Both the position numbers and the translations under genes were made by a program. Under the pieces are notes generated by a model. The model saw only the letters and a program-made list of their open reading frames with translations, was not told where the DNA came from and searched no databases. 64,000 bases of DNA from NCBI GenBank assembly GCA_963697995.1, contig OY969110.1, forward strand, positions 558,001-622,000, given 5' to 3'. This stretch comes from MFD00082-c5 sp963697995. GTDB taxonomy: Bacteria; Chlamydiota; Chlamydiia; Chlamydiales; JAJFMB01. Positions 11,901-21,381 of the stretch are shown piece by piece. How positions within the stretch are numbered: position 1 is the first letter of the stretch; every line of letters starts with the position of its first letter.

Positions 11901-14900
11901 GGGAGTTTCTATCAAAAGTAAACCTATCGACTGAACTTTTAACAGCCTCTTGACGCTGTTTATGAAGTCCTCTCGTATTCACCATTTCGGAGGCGCCCGG
12001 CCACACGTTTACCACGAGATACTCACCTTTAAGTTGTTTAGCAAATGCGGCAAGTTTAACGGTCAAATCAGGGGTCATAAGGTTCGTCTTTCCAGCCCCC
12101 GTCCTCATCTCGACAAGCACATCCCTGTGCCCATTTAAAGCGTCTATAATCGCTTTAATTTTATCTACTTGTTCTGATCGGTAAAGAAGATTTTGAGCGC
12201 ACTCAAAAGAGAGTTGAACGCGGTCAGCGACATCAAAAGAGCCTTTGATACTCGATCTTTTTTCAAGAAGCTGCTCAGCGATTCGTTGTGAACACTCCTC
12301 TAAATCGTGTAAAGATCCCTTATCTGTCTTAACAGCTTCATAATCCCGAATTCTATCCAAAACCCGTCCTAGACGTTGATTGCGACTTAAAGCCATCAAG
12401 TGTTCTCCAAAAGCCGTCATCACCTGCACAGCCGTCTGTTTGGAATAAGCCGTTTTTTCTAAAATCTCAGATTCTGAACCTTTTAAGAATAGCCTTTGAA
12501 GATCTGCAAACGTTAACTCTCTTCTTTGCCCCATGTGATGAAGTTTCTTTGTTTGACTGCCCTCTTCAATAAAAAATCCGTTCAAATGAAACAAAAATGA
12601 GACTTTTTGAGCCTCCAACCGCTCTTTTTCTCGAAGATACTCCTCCTCAATCTCCCGCTTTAATTGCGAAAGAGCCACATCATCAATCCGATAAAGAGTC
12701 TCTTCAGTTTTATTTTCATCATTAACGTAAGTTTTTAAACCCTCGTTAGTCGATTGAGGAAAAGGCAAATTCTTCAATTGTGTTTTAGAAGTAAAATACC
12801 TTTTGACAAACTCCTCTTCTAACCTCTTTTCAACCGCTTTATCCCTGTTGACCATCTCTTGAATGTGTTCTTTTGAAAACTTTAAAGAAACCGATGCCCT
12901 AGGAAGAGGCCTTACCCCTTTTTTTGCAAAAAACGTTGGAGAAATAGACTTTATACCCAATTTTAAGAAAACAAAAAGAGCTTTAGCAACCTTAGCAACT
13001 TCTTTTATCACCTCAATAAAGTTAATATAAAATCCACGTGTAATAGGTGAAAATGCTTTATTGTACAGGTTTAAATATTTTTTCTCTTCTAAACCCCACT
13101 TAACAGCTTCTCTTTCGTAAGAAGCTTTGCGAATATTATCATTTTCCGATGTCGCAAGTATTGTAAATTTCTCCTTTTGCAAATGAGCTTTTGCATGCTC
13201 TCCATAAAATTCAATCATCTCCTGGAAGCTATAATAAGACTTAGGGTTTTGACAAACGTCTTTTAAAATTTTACCAAATTTTCTTGAGTTGATTGTTTGA
13301 AAACGGTCATTAAGAGAGATGATTTTTAAAAGCTTTTCTCGGTCTTTAACCGTTCCTTCGATGGCCAACCTGTAATAGTCAACAAAATGAGCGTCAAAAC
13401 TGTTCTCATCCTTAAGAATATAATTCATTAATCTATTTGATTTAATAGTATATAAATCATCGGCATTTTTATAGCTATAAACATCTTCGATACAAACATT
13501 AAACTTTTCTTTGATTATTTTACGACCAATTAATTTGATGTTTATCTCGTCAAATTTAGTGTCGATCGGCAAAGAAAAATATTTTTCGAAGAGAGGAACT
13601 TTTTTTCCCTCAATAAAATCTTTTTTGGTTTGAAAAATACGCTTCAAAGCATACTTATACATTTTAAGGTAAGCTTTTTGAGATAAACTATCGTCTACAG
13701 AGGACAAACTCTCTAAAGAGAGATTATCCAAAAGGAGTTTTTCCTCTCTTGGTGTCAAAGCACTTTCCCCAATATTACCTCTATTGATAGAGTAGGAGGC
13801 GTATAACAAGATCACTTGATTTTCGGGGATAATTTTATATTTCTCATCTTTTTCAGAAGGTGAGAAACGTCGATGATTGCTTTCTAATTGAACAACAATT
13901 TTTAGAACAGATGTTACGGCAAGAGAGTGGTTATTCCCATACTTTAAAATGACCTGAACAAGCTCTCTAAACCCTTCTATCTCTCTTGGTGAAAATCGAT
14001 TAAACTCCCTTAAATCCTTTAAAGCTGCAAGCCCGTCGATAAACTTCCCTTGATTATAGTAAATTTTGGCAAGTTCAAGCTGCGACAAGACGTCTTCTGA
14101 AGCTTTAAATTCCCCATCGACAATAGAAAGCGTGAAGAAACTTTGATGCTCTGCCTCATTTACAGGGAATATAACTTTTTTATTTCCAGCATCGTTGGCA
14201 AGAAGAAGACATTTTTCTTGATCCTTTTTTGATATGTCTTCGATCCCTTCACTTTTAACGAGGTAATACCCTTTATGTTTTTTTGAATAGAGACGTTCCA
14301 CTCCATTGACTATTTTTTTCTCAAAACTTAAACCGACCCTTGGAAGGTGAATAAAAAAGTCTTGGTTTTTCTGACGACATTCAATAAAAAGGGGGTCTTT
14401 CTCAAAATGGAGCAATCGTTCTAAGCCCTTTTTGAAAAAAGAAAAAGGAAAAATTGTTTCTTGCGTTGAAACATCAATTAATTTTGTAACACCATTTGCA
14501 TGATCTAATTCAATTTCAACTTTTAGTTTACCCTCTGAGTATCCCTCGATTTTTTTTTCATTATGCCGTCTCCAAAAGGTCATTTCTGTATTTAAAACAG
14601 TGGGATAATTGCTACAAAGTTCCGTTTTGAAATCAGTTTGAAGAAAAGAAAGGCCGAATTCATCCTCTTTATAAACAAGTAATTCCCCATTTTCAATACG
14701 AAATCCATAAATGGTGCTATCTACTAAAACCTGGTGCCAACCAGTAACCAATCCTAAAGCTTGAAAAGTGTTAGTGCCGATTAACTCTTTAAAAATGGGG
14801 TGTCTAGCAATTTCTTCAGAAAGTCCGGTAACTGCCCCTCCTTTTTTTTCAGTTAAAGTAAAATTGTTCTCATCAAAATTAAATAAAGAAGGATCATATG

Positions 14901-17900
14901 TTCTTACACCTCGTGTTTTCAAAGGAACCACTTGTTGTAAAATCTTAACTTTATTTTTTGTGATAAACGGTTTTAATTCCTCTTTTAACAACATCGCTGT
15001 GCAATTTTTTTGCCCCATTTCTTGACTCAAAACCCCTTGAAGGGTAACGTCCACAAGAAAAGATAACGGAGGTTCTTGACCGAGCTGAAGAGAGACAAAA
15101 CTCACTTCGGGATAAAGCTTTAAAACAGCCTCTAAGACATCAATTTTCTTTTTTTCCTGAACACTATGAAGCACCTTATTAAGCAAAACGTCTCTTAAGT
15201 CTTTTACAAAGCTCTCTTTTTTTTCTTTATTTAAAAAAGGTGCGATTTTAGTTCCCAAATTTCCAAAATAAAGAGCTAATTCAACATCCTCCTCTTCGAT
15301 ATAATTCTCAATAGCCTTAATAAAAAATTTAGATATCTCATCGGCAAACGCTGGAGCCTCCTCAATTTGATCGCTTAACCGATTCATTCGCAAAAACTTA
15401 TGCTCAATTATTTCTTTAAAATCATGCAAATGTCTCCCATATTTTTTGCAAAATGCCAGTAAACGTGCGGCCTCTCCCCTATACCCATCAGAGATTTCAT
15501 TAAACTCATTTAAAGCGATCACATACATAGGATCATAATGTGTTTCAGGATTAGCCACCTGATAATTTTCAAGATGAACATCCCGATCATTAATCTTTTG
15601 ATAGTGGTCATGTTGTTTAAGATCTAAATTATTTTGAACATTATCCTGACGTCTAGTAAAAATATACCCTTTTTTCTTTTCATCGTAAAAATAACTACTA
15701 AAAAGAGGGCTTGGAGTTTGTTGCCTACGATAATATCCAACATTTAAATAGGAATCTGCTCTTAATGTCGCCTCTTGATACTCGTAAAGAATAGGGGAAA
15801 AGCCTCTATCTTTTGAAAGAAACAACGCTCCAGTTGCCATTTCAAGTGGGGTTAATTGTTGAAAAGTCAATAAACCAATCTGTTTTTGCTCTGACTCCAA
15901 TTGTCTAATCTCATCTTCTAACGCAGGTATTTTTTGCTTTTCAATCGCTTTAATTTCCCGATCTAATTGATCGATCTCATTCGTTGTATTTACAACTATG
16001 GTTTTAATTCTTAAAAATTCACTGTATAATTCATCAGAAAGGTTTTGTTCTCTAGCAAGATTAAGGTTTCGAATTTCCTCTTCTTTTTGTTCAATCTCGT
16101 CAGAATTCTTTAATGGATTATTTTTACGCTTTAGATTTGCAATTTCCCGCGTTAATTTCTCGTTTTGGATGTACAACTCTGAAAGCTTTCTGTTTTGACT
16201 AAGTGATAATCCTTCCGATTTTTTTAATTCAGACTGTATTGCAGGCAAATTATCTTTATTTCTCTGAAGTTTATCTTTAAATCTATCTAACGATAATCTA
16301 AAATTATTTATATTATAATTAGCCGCTCTTATTTTTCCTGCTACTCTATCGTTCTTCTCTTTCTTAACAGCCTCAAGACATAACTCTTTGGTTTCTGGTT
16401 TTTGAGATGCGATAAATTTCAAATAAAAAGAGAGAGTTTGATTCTCTTCAACTTTGGAAAAAGTAGGTATTTCATTATAAACCAAGGCTCCAAAAAGGGT
16501 TTTGGCTTGTTGATTTTCAAAATACGACTTGTCAATTTTGACACTATCTTTAACTTTCATCAAAGAAAACGTTTCAGTGGAAACCTCTTTTAATAAATAG
16601 GAAACCACCTCGTTTAGTTTTTTCTGAAAAGGGGCTTCTAAAGAAAAGTGGGGAGAGCGTATTGTTCTTAAGAATTTATCCATAAAAATCGAAGGAGCCT
16701 CATTAAAAAGAGGCTCCTCCTCTTTTGCCATTTGATCAATCACAGAAAGAAGCTGGTAATAAACAACCACCTGTTGAGAACTCAGATACGTATCCGCAAC
16801 AGAGTACATCAGATTTTTAAGAGTTGTCATCAATTCGAGACGATCCTCTTTCGGAATTTTTTTCCAAAACGAATCATTGCCCCTAATGGGAGTTGGAAAG
16901 GTTTTCATGAATTCGTAAAAGAAATTGCGATCAAAATGAGTGAGGATCTCTTTTAGCGTTGAGAGGGCCTTTTTGGGATCGGTCAGGGGTGCATAAATTT
17001 TTCTATCGGATATCTTCGAGGTTAGAGAGGGCAGCCGAACGGGGGAAGTAGTACTCAATGGGGCACTTCCCTTAGAATATAATGATTGGGCATAATTACT
17101 CAAAGTAAGAGCCGAGTTTACAGGGCCTAGCAAAGGGTTTATAGGCGTTACTTGAACCCCGCTCTTTTTGGTCTGCCTGCGCTTTTCAATTTCAGATCCA
17201 ATTTGTCTTAAAGTGGTCAATAAACCATTCGTATCGTGGTCGGGAAGAAATCCATCAACTTGTAATTTTTCCGCTCTTCTTGCTAAATTTGCAAGAGTGT
17301 CTTCAAAGGTGATCAAATCTTTTCCCTCCAATTGGCTCCCCTCTTTTTTCCAAAGAGAGGCCATGGAATGAAATTGAAGATAAAACATCATCACTTTATA
17401 AGCTTGAATCCCTTCTGAAAACTCCTCTTTTTCTTGCATCAAGGCCGATTGGAAGGCAAAGGAAAAACTTTTCATCTCTGAACAAATAGCTGATCTCTCC
17501 CCCTTCTTGAAAGTAGCCTCTCCTAAATCTTTTACTTGATAGTTTCCGATTTCCTCATCTAAAATCTCTAAAATTTTCTTTTTATCGTGATGGGCATCTT
17601 CTATCGCTTCAACTAAAATGCTCAAAAATGTCTCGTCAAAATTTTTTTTAGGAAAGAAAAGCTCTGTGGCCATTTTAGAGTCGTATTGCAGCTCTTTTGT
17701 TAAACGATTAAGTCCTTGTTTTATCAGAATATCTGAGCGACCATTTTGATCTGCATCAAAGAGACTGACTCCCACTCCTTCCTCAAGCTTGATAAAATAA
17801 GTGACCTTATTTTTTGTCACTGGAATTAAAACCGTTTTATCAATTTCAAGAGCATTTTTTAAGTTCTCTAAATTTAGAACAAAGGGGCGATTGATCAGAT

Positions 17901-18210
17901 GACTAAAGTTTCTAATTTTTTCCTTCATACTTTCAGAAAAAAATGAATCTTCTAAATGAGTTTCACAGTATTCTTTAAAATAAGATTTAAGGTATTTCAG
18001 CAAATCGGGGTCTTTATTTTCAGAAAGCACCTGCCCATTGCCTGCAATTTGGGCAAAAAGATCGGGATTCATTCCGTCGATATCAACAAATTTTTTTGTC
18101 GAAGAGTTCAGCCAAGATGTTTGCTGAATATTGACCTCCTCAACTCCAGCTCTTTCATCCTCAAGCTTTTGTATGTCGATATATGAATTAAAATTATTTA
18201 TATTATTCAT
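8932..18210 (-). CDS. Giant SF2-like P-loop ATPase, paralogue 2 (about 3,092 aa)
   Basis: Intact and probably cytoplasmic. I prefer the ATG at 18210 (MNNINNFNSYIDIQ) over an in-frame start 13 codons upstream because it lines up with paralogue 1 (PNLDRYVNIQ). Visible features are a coiled coil at about residues 650-780, a hydrophobic amphipathic stretch near 1730-1750, Walker A MRTGAGKTN (about 2035-2045), VIDEQH (motif II, about 2180), SATPL (motif III-like, about 2480) and GMGRLREIH (motif VI-like, about 2645). After the ATPase core come about 400 residues, including a poly-Q/H-rich linker (VQVQQHEQQ) also seen in paralogue 1. The motifs resemble SecA and SF2 helicases, but the size and flanks fit a DUF3638-type giant protein better. 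The substrate is unknown; unwinding or translocation is only inferred. It lies 51 nt downstream of uvrB on the same strand. Confidence 0.9.
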   Translation of the reverse strand: MNNINNFNSYIDIQKLEDERAGVEEVNIQQTSWLNSSTKKFVDIDGMNPDLFAQIAGNGQVLSENKDPDLLKYLKSYFKEYCETHLEDSFFSESMKEKIRNFSHLINRPFVLNLENLKNALEIDKTVLIPVTKNKVTYFIKLEEGVGVSLFDADQNGRSDILIKQGLNRLTKELQYDSKMATELFFPKKNFDETFLSILVEAIEDAHHDKKKILEILDEEIGNYQVKDLGEATFKKGERSAICSEMKSFSFAFQSALMQEKEEFSEGIQAYKVMMFYLQFHSMASLWKKEGSQLEGKDLITFEDTLANLARRAEKLQVDGFLPDHDTNGLLTTLRQIGSEIEKRRQTKKSGVQVTPINPLLGPVNSALTLSNYAQSLYSKGSAPLSTTSPVRLPSLTSKISDRKIYAPLTDPKKALSTLKEILTHFDRNFFYEFMKTFPTPIRGNDSFWKKIPKEDRLELMTTLKNLMYSVADTYLSSQQVVVYYQLLSVIDQMAKEEEPLFNEAPSIFMDKFLRTIRSPHFSLEAPFQKKLNEVVSYLLKEVSTETFSLMKVKDSVKIDKSYFENQQAKTLFGALVYNEIPTFSKVEENQTLSFYLKFIASQKPETKELCLEAVKKEKNDRVAGKIRAANYNINNFRLSLDRFKDKLQRNKDNLPAIQSELKKSEGLSLSQNRKLSELYIQNEKLTREIANLKRKNNPLKNSDEIEQKEEEIRNLNLAREQNLSDELYSEFLRIKTIVVNTTNEIDQLDREIKAIEKQKIPALEDEIRQLESEQKQIGLLTFQQLTPLEMATGALFLSKDRGFSPILYEYQEATLRADSYLNVGYYRRQQTPSPLFSSYFYDEKKKGYIFTRRQDNVQNNLDLKQHDHYQKINDRDVHLENYQVANPETHYDPMYVIALNEFNEISDGYRGEAARLLAFCKKYGRHLHDFKEIIEHKFLRMNRLSDQIEEAPAFADEISKFFIKAIENYIEEEDVELALYFGNLGTKIAPFLNKEKKESFVKDLRDVLLNKVLHSVQEKKKIDVLEAVLKLYPEVSFVSLQLGQEPPLSFLVDVTLQGVLSQEMGQKNCTAMLLKEELKPFITKNKVKILQQVVPLKTRGVRTYDPSLFNFDENNFTLTEKKGGAVTGLSEEIARHPIFKELIGTNTFQALGLVTGWHQVLVDSTIYGFRIENGELLVYKEDEFGLSFLQTDFKTELCSNYPTVLNTEMTFWRRHNEKKIEGYSEGKLKVEIELDHANGVTKLIDVSTQETIFPFSFFKKGLERLLHFEKDPLFIECRQKNQDFFIHLPRVGLSFEKKIVNGVERLYSKKHKGYYLVKSEGIEDISKKDQEKCLLLANDAGNKKVIFPVNEAEHQSFFTLSIVDGEFKASEDVLSQLELAKIYYNQGKFIDGLAALKDLREFNRFSPREIEGFRELVQVILKYGNNHSLAVTSVLKIVVQLESNHRRFSPSEKDEKYKIIPENQVILLYASYSINRGNIGESALTPREEKLLLDNLSLESLSSVDDSLSQKAYLKMYKYALKRIFQTKKDFIEGKKVPLFEKYFSLPIDTKFDEINIKLIGRKIIKEKFNVCIEDVYSYKNADDLYTIKSNRLMNYILKDENSFDAHFVDYYRLAIEGTVKDREKLLKIISLNDRFQTINSRKFGKILKDVCQNPKSYYSFQEMIEFYGEHAKAHLQKEKFTILATSENDNIRKASYEREAVKWGLEEKKYLNLYNKAFSPITRGFYINFIEVIKEVAKVAKALFVFLKLGIKSISPTFFAKKGVRPLPRASVSLKFSKEHIQEMVNRDKAVEKRLEEEFVKRYFTSKTQLKNLPFPQSTNEGLKTYVNDENKTEETLYRIDDVALSQLKREIEEEYLREKERLEAQKVSFLFHLNGFFIEEGSQTKKLHHMGQRRELTFADLQRLFLKGSESEILEKTAYSKQTAVQVMTAFGEHLMALSRNQRLGRVLDRIRDYEAVKTDKGSLHDLEECSQRIAEQLLEKRSSIKGSFDVADRVQLSFECAQNLLYRSEQVDKIKAIIDALNGHRDVLVEMRTGAGKTNLMTPDLTVKLAAFAKQLKGEYLVVNVWPGASEMVNTRGLHKQRQEAVKSSVDRFTFDRNSHFTVSSLRFMVDELHKGLEEGIPLNMRPESMRALDLHYKLLLDECVTKKMSYSDKQEHLEKIELFRQILLFFRTKCVAVIDEQHVNLCPLDHMVYTSGARTSIPSNQVAVVESIFRFLEEHESLIKYKSNKQCHLTSEEYKKVAKDLAQKMYPKYQSQLMTQAQFESFVLDPLDDGLKQWVEKHPLKEDICLIRGYLSTILPATLKGSVDESFGLSERHLKNKPYAVVYEGSDTPKENEITPSQFKVVEKTLAATYLTYLYKGLNEAQFIELFDKLKNDLLKKTDSGLNPVDTEPYKIYENLFEGQGVKEQIGKVPLKNLTEAHIKVLAKTKGDNRELIYYFIRNIVIPRLNCFEETYMNTVQDFRMMFAKEISQSATPLSKDTHAPETKDIPDKTTSLKAMHLMFTKAHANVFVPDNRQDLFVQFEQYINKNGNIMSFFDVAALFKGKKNLSIANRFADIYKNNKAIESVIFFDNESKEFRVLDKATRQVAVFDKESHDPKKCFVFLDQNRSYGTDIQMPMTGQAFVSVGESTTTEEVKQGMGRLREIHKKQSFHFILEPETAKKMDKVTPEGVIEHIEKNQEIKRRQGNFDSKKQQMDTVLRSALSDRLLSYSANKAVSYFKNYARPEFVKVETLDPIAKYGASCVSLKPEPVLQRSSESVKKRIGRCNFSLLQKMRLRAEVEKIYKKKVDLPDKIMASSDHNQDVQVQQHEQQEVREVISTSPRQNPHYLRPWGHAIDPFTFEWGAKVPEIKTGKMGLKIGLKAMEKSAHKEDPLRFDCPIEGVRMIFKDRKILAKYPTVEEFFDKELLVTNNFWQLKTQGEEKDEIPHELYSKGEKHLYYALIVQDPGEKPFVVMIDQNDMDYFAEKLVKNRKERRSNGRKVGIYDLDLNIMINQGFDHFEDDFLKKDKTLASLIVQVKFLSGRVNRYLKEEEDMMDWIFGSKPKINRNNLIKFFEERILNETERIETFRDSQLCKMIKRKGAVT

Positions 18211-18261
18211 AGAATATGAAACCCTCAAAATTGAAAGGTATTCTAGCATAAAAATGAGTTA

Positions 18262-20226
18262 TTATTCTAACAATAAAAGGTGCTCGTAGTCGTGCATCTT
18301 ATCTCTAAAAGTCGCGGCATCTTCAAAGCGTCTCTCAAGGGCTGCTTTCTCCATTTCTTTCTTATAAAAAAGGGCCCTTTCTTCAATCTTTTCTTTTGTT
18401 AAATACTCTTTTTGATCGCTTAAGAGTGTCGGCTTTTCTTGCTCAATGAGCGCCTCTCTTTTCCTATAGACCGTTTTCGGCTCGATACCGTGCGCCTCAT
18501 TATACGCTTTTTGTTTTTCGCGCCTCTCTCTTGTAACTTTAAGAGTCTTCTTTATAGACTCAGTCTCTTTATCGGCATACATGATGACCCTGCCTTGACT
18601 ATTTCTTGCCGCCCGGCCACATGTCTGAATAAGAGAGGTTTCCGATCTTAAAAAACCCTCTTTATCCGCATCCAAAATAACTACTAAAGAGACCTCCGGA
18701 ATATCGAGCCCCTCCCGCAGCAAATTAATTCCCACTAACACATCAAAAATTCCTTCCCGCAGGTCGTTAATAATTTGAATCCTTTCGACAGTATCGATAT
18801 CTGAGTGAAGATACTTCGCTTTTAAGCCAAGCTCTGTTAGATATTTACTTAACTCTTCGGACAACTTTTTAGTCAGAGTGGTCACCAAAATTCGCCCCCC
18901 TTTCTCCGCCTCGATCCGAATCTCTTCAAGGCAATCATCCACCTGACCTGAAGCCTTTCTCACCTCAATTTCGGGATCTAAAAGGCCTGTGGGGCGAATC
19001 ACTTGCATGACTTCCTCCCCAAGGGCCTCTGAAACCTCAAATTCAGCAGGTGTCGCTGAGACATAAATCACTTGATTTAACCTCTGGTACGTCTCTTCAA
19101 ATTTTAAGGGGCGATTATCGTAGGCCGAAGGTAGGCGAAAGCCAAAATCGATTAACGAGGCTTTTCTGGCCCTATCTCCATTGTACATGGCGCGAAGCTG
19201 AGGAACAGTTTGGTGAGACTCATCGATTACCACCAAAAAGTTTTTTGGGAAATAATCCATAAGACAAGAAGGGGGCTCCCCTTCGCTTCTAAAGCCAAAA
19301 TGGCGAGAGTAGTTTTCAATCCCTTTACAAAACCCCACTTCCTTGATCATTTCGAGATCATGCCTAGTTCTTTGATCAATTCTTTGAAGTTCGACCAACC
19401 GATTCTCTTTTTCAAAATAGGCGCACCTCTCTTTAAGCTCTTCTCTAATAGTCACAAGAGCTCTTTCCCTGACGTCTTCCGGGGTCACGTGATGAGAGGA
19501 GGGATAAATCGTTATCGTCTCGAGTTTTTCTCGCGTGCGCCCCGTTAAGGGATCAAAGGTTGCAATTCTTTCGATCTCATCGCCAAAAAATTCGACGCGA
19601 ACGCCCAAATCCTCCTCATAGGCTGGAAAAATTTCAAGCACATCGCCTCTCACCCTAAAATGCCCTCTTGAGAAATCGATATCATTTCTTTTGTACTGCA
19701 TTTCCACTAAGTGAAGTAAAGTATCATCTCTTCTTTTTTCTTCACCTATATGGAGGGTAAGATTCATTCCACGGTAATACTCAGGGGAACCAAGACCGTA
19801 GATGCAAGAGACTGAAGCGACAATGACCACATCATCTCTTTCCAAAAGTGACCTTGTAGCACTTAGGCGCAACTGATCGATCTGATCGTTGATAGCCATA
19901 TCTTTTTCGATATAGGTATCAGTTCTTGCGATATACGCTTCAGGCTGATAATAATCGTAATAAGAGACAAAATACTCGACGGCATTTTTTGGAAAAAACG
20001 CTTTAAACTCCTGATAGAGCTGAGCGGCAAGTGTTTTGTTGTGGGCAATCACAAGAGTTGGGCGATTAACATTTGCGATCACATTGGCGATCGTAAAGGT
20101 CTTTCCCGAGCCTGTGATTCCAAGAAGCACTTGCGCTTTTTTTTGAGCATTAAGCCCCTCTGTAAGCAATTTAATCGCTTGAGGCTGATCGCCAAGAGGA
20201 ACATAATCGGAAACTAATTCAAACAT
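18262..20226 (-). CDS. uvrB: UvrABC excision nuclease subunit B
   Basis: UvrB is the damage-verifying, ATP-dependent subunit of nucleotide excision repair and works with UvrA and UvrC. Visible hallmarks are Walker A GITGSGKT, the beta-hairpin region with YYDYYQPEAYI, DESH, the SATP helicase motif III, the RPTGLLDPEIEVR region, the GINLLREGLDIPEV and RAARN helicase motifs, and a C-terminal UVR domain (EMEKAALERRFEDAA) that contacts UvrC. I chose the ATG at 20226 (MFELVSDY), the usual UvrB beginning; an in-frame ATG 18 codons upstream lies inside trpS. This gives 654 residues, normal for the family. The start overlaps the trpS stop by 8 nt, so the two are translationally coupled, as in the known chlamydial trpS-uvrB order. 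Confidence 0.97.
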   Translation of the reverse strand: MFELVSDYVPLGDQPQAIKLLTEGLNAQKKAQVLLGITGSGKTFTIANVIANVNRPTLVIAHNKTLAAQLYQEFKAFFPKNAVEYFVSYYDYYQPEAYIARTDTYIEKDMAINDQIDQLRLSATRSLLERDDVVIVASVSCIYGLGSPEYYRGMNLTLHIGEEKRRDDTLLHLVEMQYKRNDIDFSRGHFRVRGDVLEIFPAYEEDLGVRVEFFGDEIERIATFDPLTGRTREKLETITIYPSSHHVTPEDVRERALVTIREELKERCAYFEKENRLVELQRIDQRTRHDLEMIKEVGFCKGIENYSRHFGFRSEGEPPSCLMDYFPKNFLVVIDESHQTVPQLRAMYNGDRARKASLIDFGFRLPSAYDNRPLKFEETYQRLNQVIYVSATPAEFEVSEALGEEVMQVIRPTGLLDPEIEVRKASGQVDDCLEEIRIEAEKGGRILVTTLTKKLSEELSKYLTELGLKAKYLHSDIDTVERIQIINDLREGIFDVLVGINLLREGLDIPEVSLVVILDADKEGFLRSETSLIQTCGRAARNSQGRVIMYADKETESIKKTLKVTRERREKQKAYNEAHGIEPKTVYRKREALIEQEKPTLLSDQKEYLTKEKIEERALFYKKEMEKAALERRFEDAATFRDKMHDYEHLLLLE

Positions 20227-21256
20227 TTTCCCTAGCAATTCTTGAAATTTTATTCCAAGTACCTGAAAGCCCCATCGCACTTTTCATCTCTTTGAGAGTT
20301 TGTTCAGCGACCTCTTGCATCTTAAGAGTACCTTCGTAAACAATTTTTTCAACAAGACCTTTTTTTGCAGCAAACTCTTTTCTTCTTTCTCTGATGGGGG
20401 TTAAAAAGAGGTTAATTGCTTTTGCAAGCTTTTCTTTAACTTCCACATCGCCCACTTTTCCATTGAGGTAGCGCATTTTCAAGTCATTCACTTCCTCTAG
20501 ATCTTTGTTAAACGTATCGTGATAGATAAAGACGGGATTTCCGACCACTTGCCCCTTAACATCGGCGCTGATCCGATTGGGGTCTGTGTACATCGACTTC
20601 ACTTTTTTTACAACGCTCTGCTCATCATCTGAGATGAAGATCGCATTTCCAGCGGATTTGCTCATTTTCCCTTTATTGTCGATGCCGACAAGATTGGGAG
20701 TATCGCTTAAAAGGACTTCGGGCATAGGGAACACATCGCCATAAAGGGCATTGAAGCGCCTCGCGATATCGCGAGTCAGTTCAATATGAGCTTCGTTGTC
20801 TTTTCCTACGGGAACAAGCTGAGCTCTTGGCATCAAGATATCAGCTGCTTGTAAAACAGGATAACCGACAAGTCCAAACGGGATGCTTTCTTCCTCTAAG
20901 TGAGCGTTCCTCGCCATTTCTTTGATGCTTGGAAGCCCCGTCAAGCGGTTAAGGGGGATCATCATTTCAAAGATGAGATTCATTTCATAGACAGCTGGGA
21001 TTGCAGATTGGAGGAAAATAGTGGATTTCTGGGGATCGATACCACAGGCCAAATAATCGAGAACCATCTCTTTGATATTTTCTCTAATGGCTAAAATATC
21101 TTCTTTTTTCGGTTTAGTGGTGAGGATATGAAGGTCTGCTAAAATAAAAAAGCATTCATAGTGATCTTGGAGTTTGACTCTATTTTGAATTGAGCCCAAA
21201 TAATGCCCCAAATGGAGCTTTCCGGTGGGACGATCCCCTGTTAATAGACGCTTCAT
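20219..21256 (-). CDS. trpS: Tryptophanyl-tRNA synthetase
   Basis: This class I aminoacyl-tRNA synthetase charges tRNA-Trp. The 345 residues include the HIGH-type signature in KLHLGHYLGS and an intact KMSKS loop (GKMSKSAGNA). The tryptophan pocket region with DLHILT and the AADILMPRA segment are present. Length is normal for bacterial TrpS (about 330-350). It is first in a two-gene unit with uvrB, overlapping it by 8 nt, which matches the gene order known from Chlamydia. Confidence 0.97.
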   Translation of the reverse strand: MKRLLTGDRPTGKLHLGHYLGSIQNRVKLQDHYECFFILADLHILTTKPKKEDILAIRENIKEMVLDYLACGIDPQKSTIFLQSAIPAVYEMNLIFEMMIPLNRLTGLPSIKEMARNAHLEEESIPFGLVGYPVLQAADILMPRAQLVPVGKDNEAHIELTRDIARRFNALYGDVFPMPEVLLSDTPNLVGIDNKGKMSKSAGNAIFISDDEQSVVKKVKSMYTDPNRISADVKGQVVGNPVFIYHDTFNKDLEEVNDLKMRYLNGKVGDVEVKEKLAKAINLFLTPIRERRKEFAAKKGLVEKIVYEGTLKMQEVAEQTLKEMKSAMGLSGTWNKISRIARENV

Positions 21257-21381
21257 AGACCTTGATCCTCTCTTTTTTTAAGGATTATAAAGGTTTTTGG
21301 CAATTTTTCCTATCGGGAAATCGGATCTTAAACCCCTGCCCTCTTCCCCCAAACTTGCTCTTCCCAAAAATGAGATCCCTT

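Noticed and set aside
8932..18210. Identification of the giant protein as SecA
   Set aside because: Only Walker A resembles SecA; size, motif II and flanking domains do not fit, and no preprotein cross-linking domain is seen.
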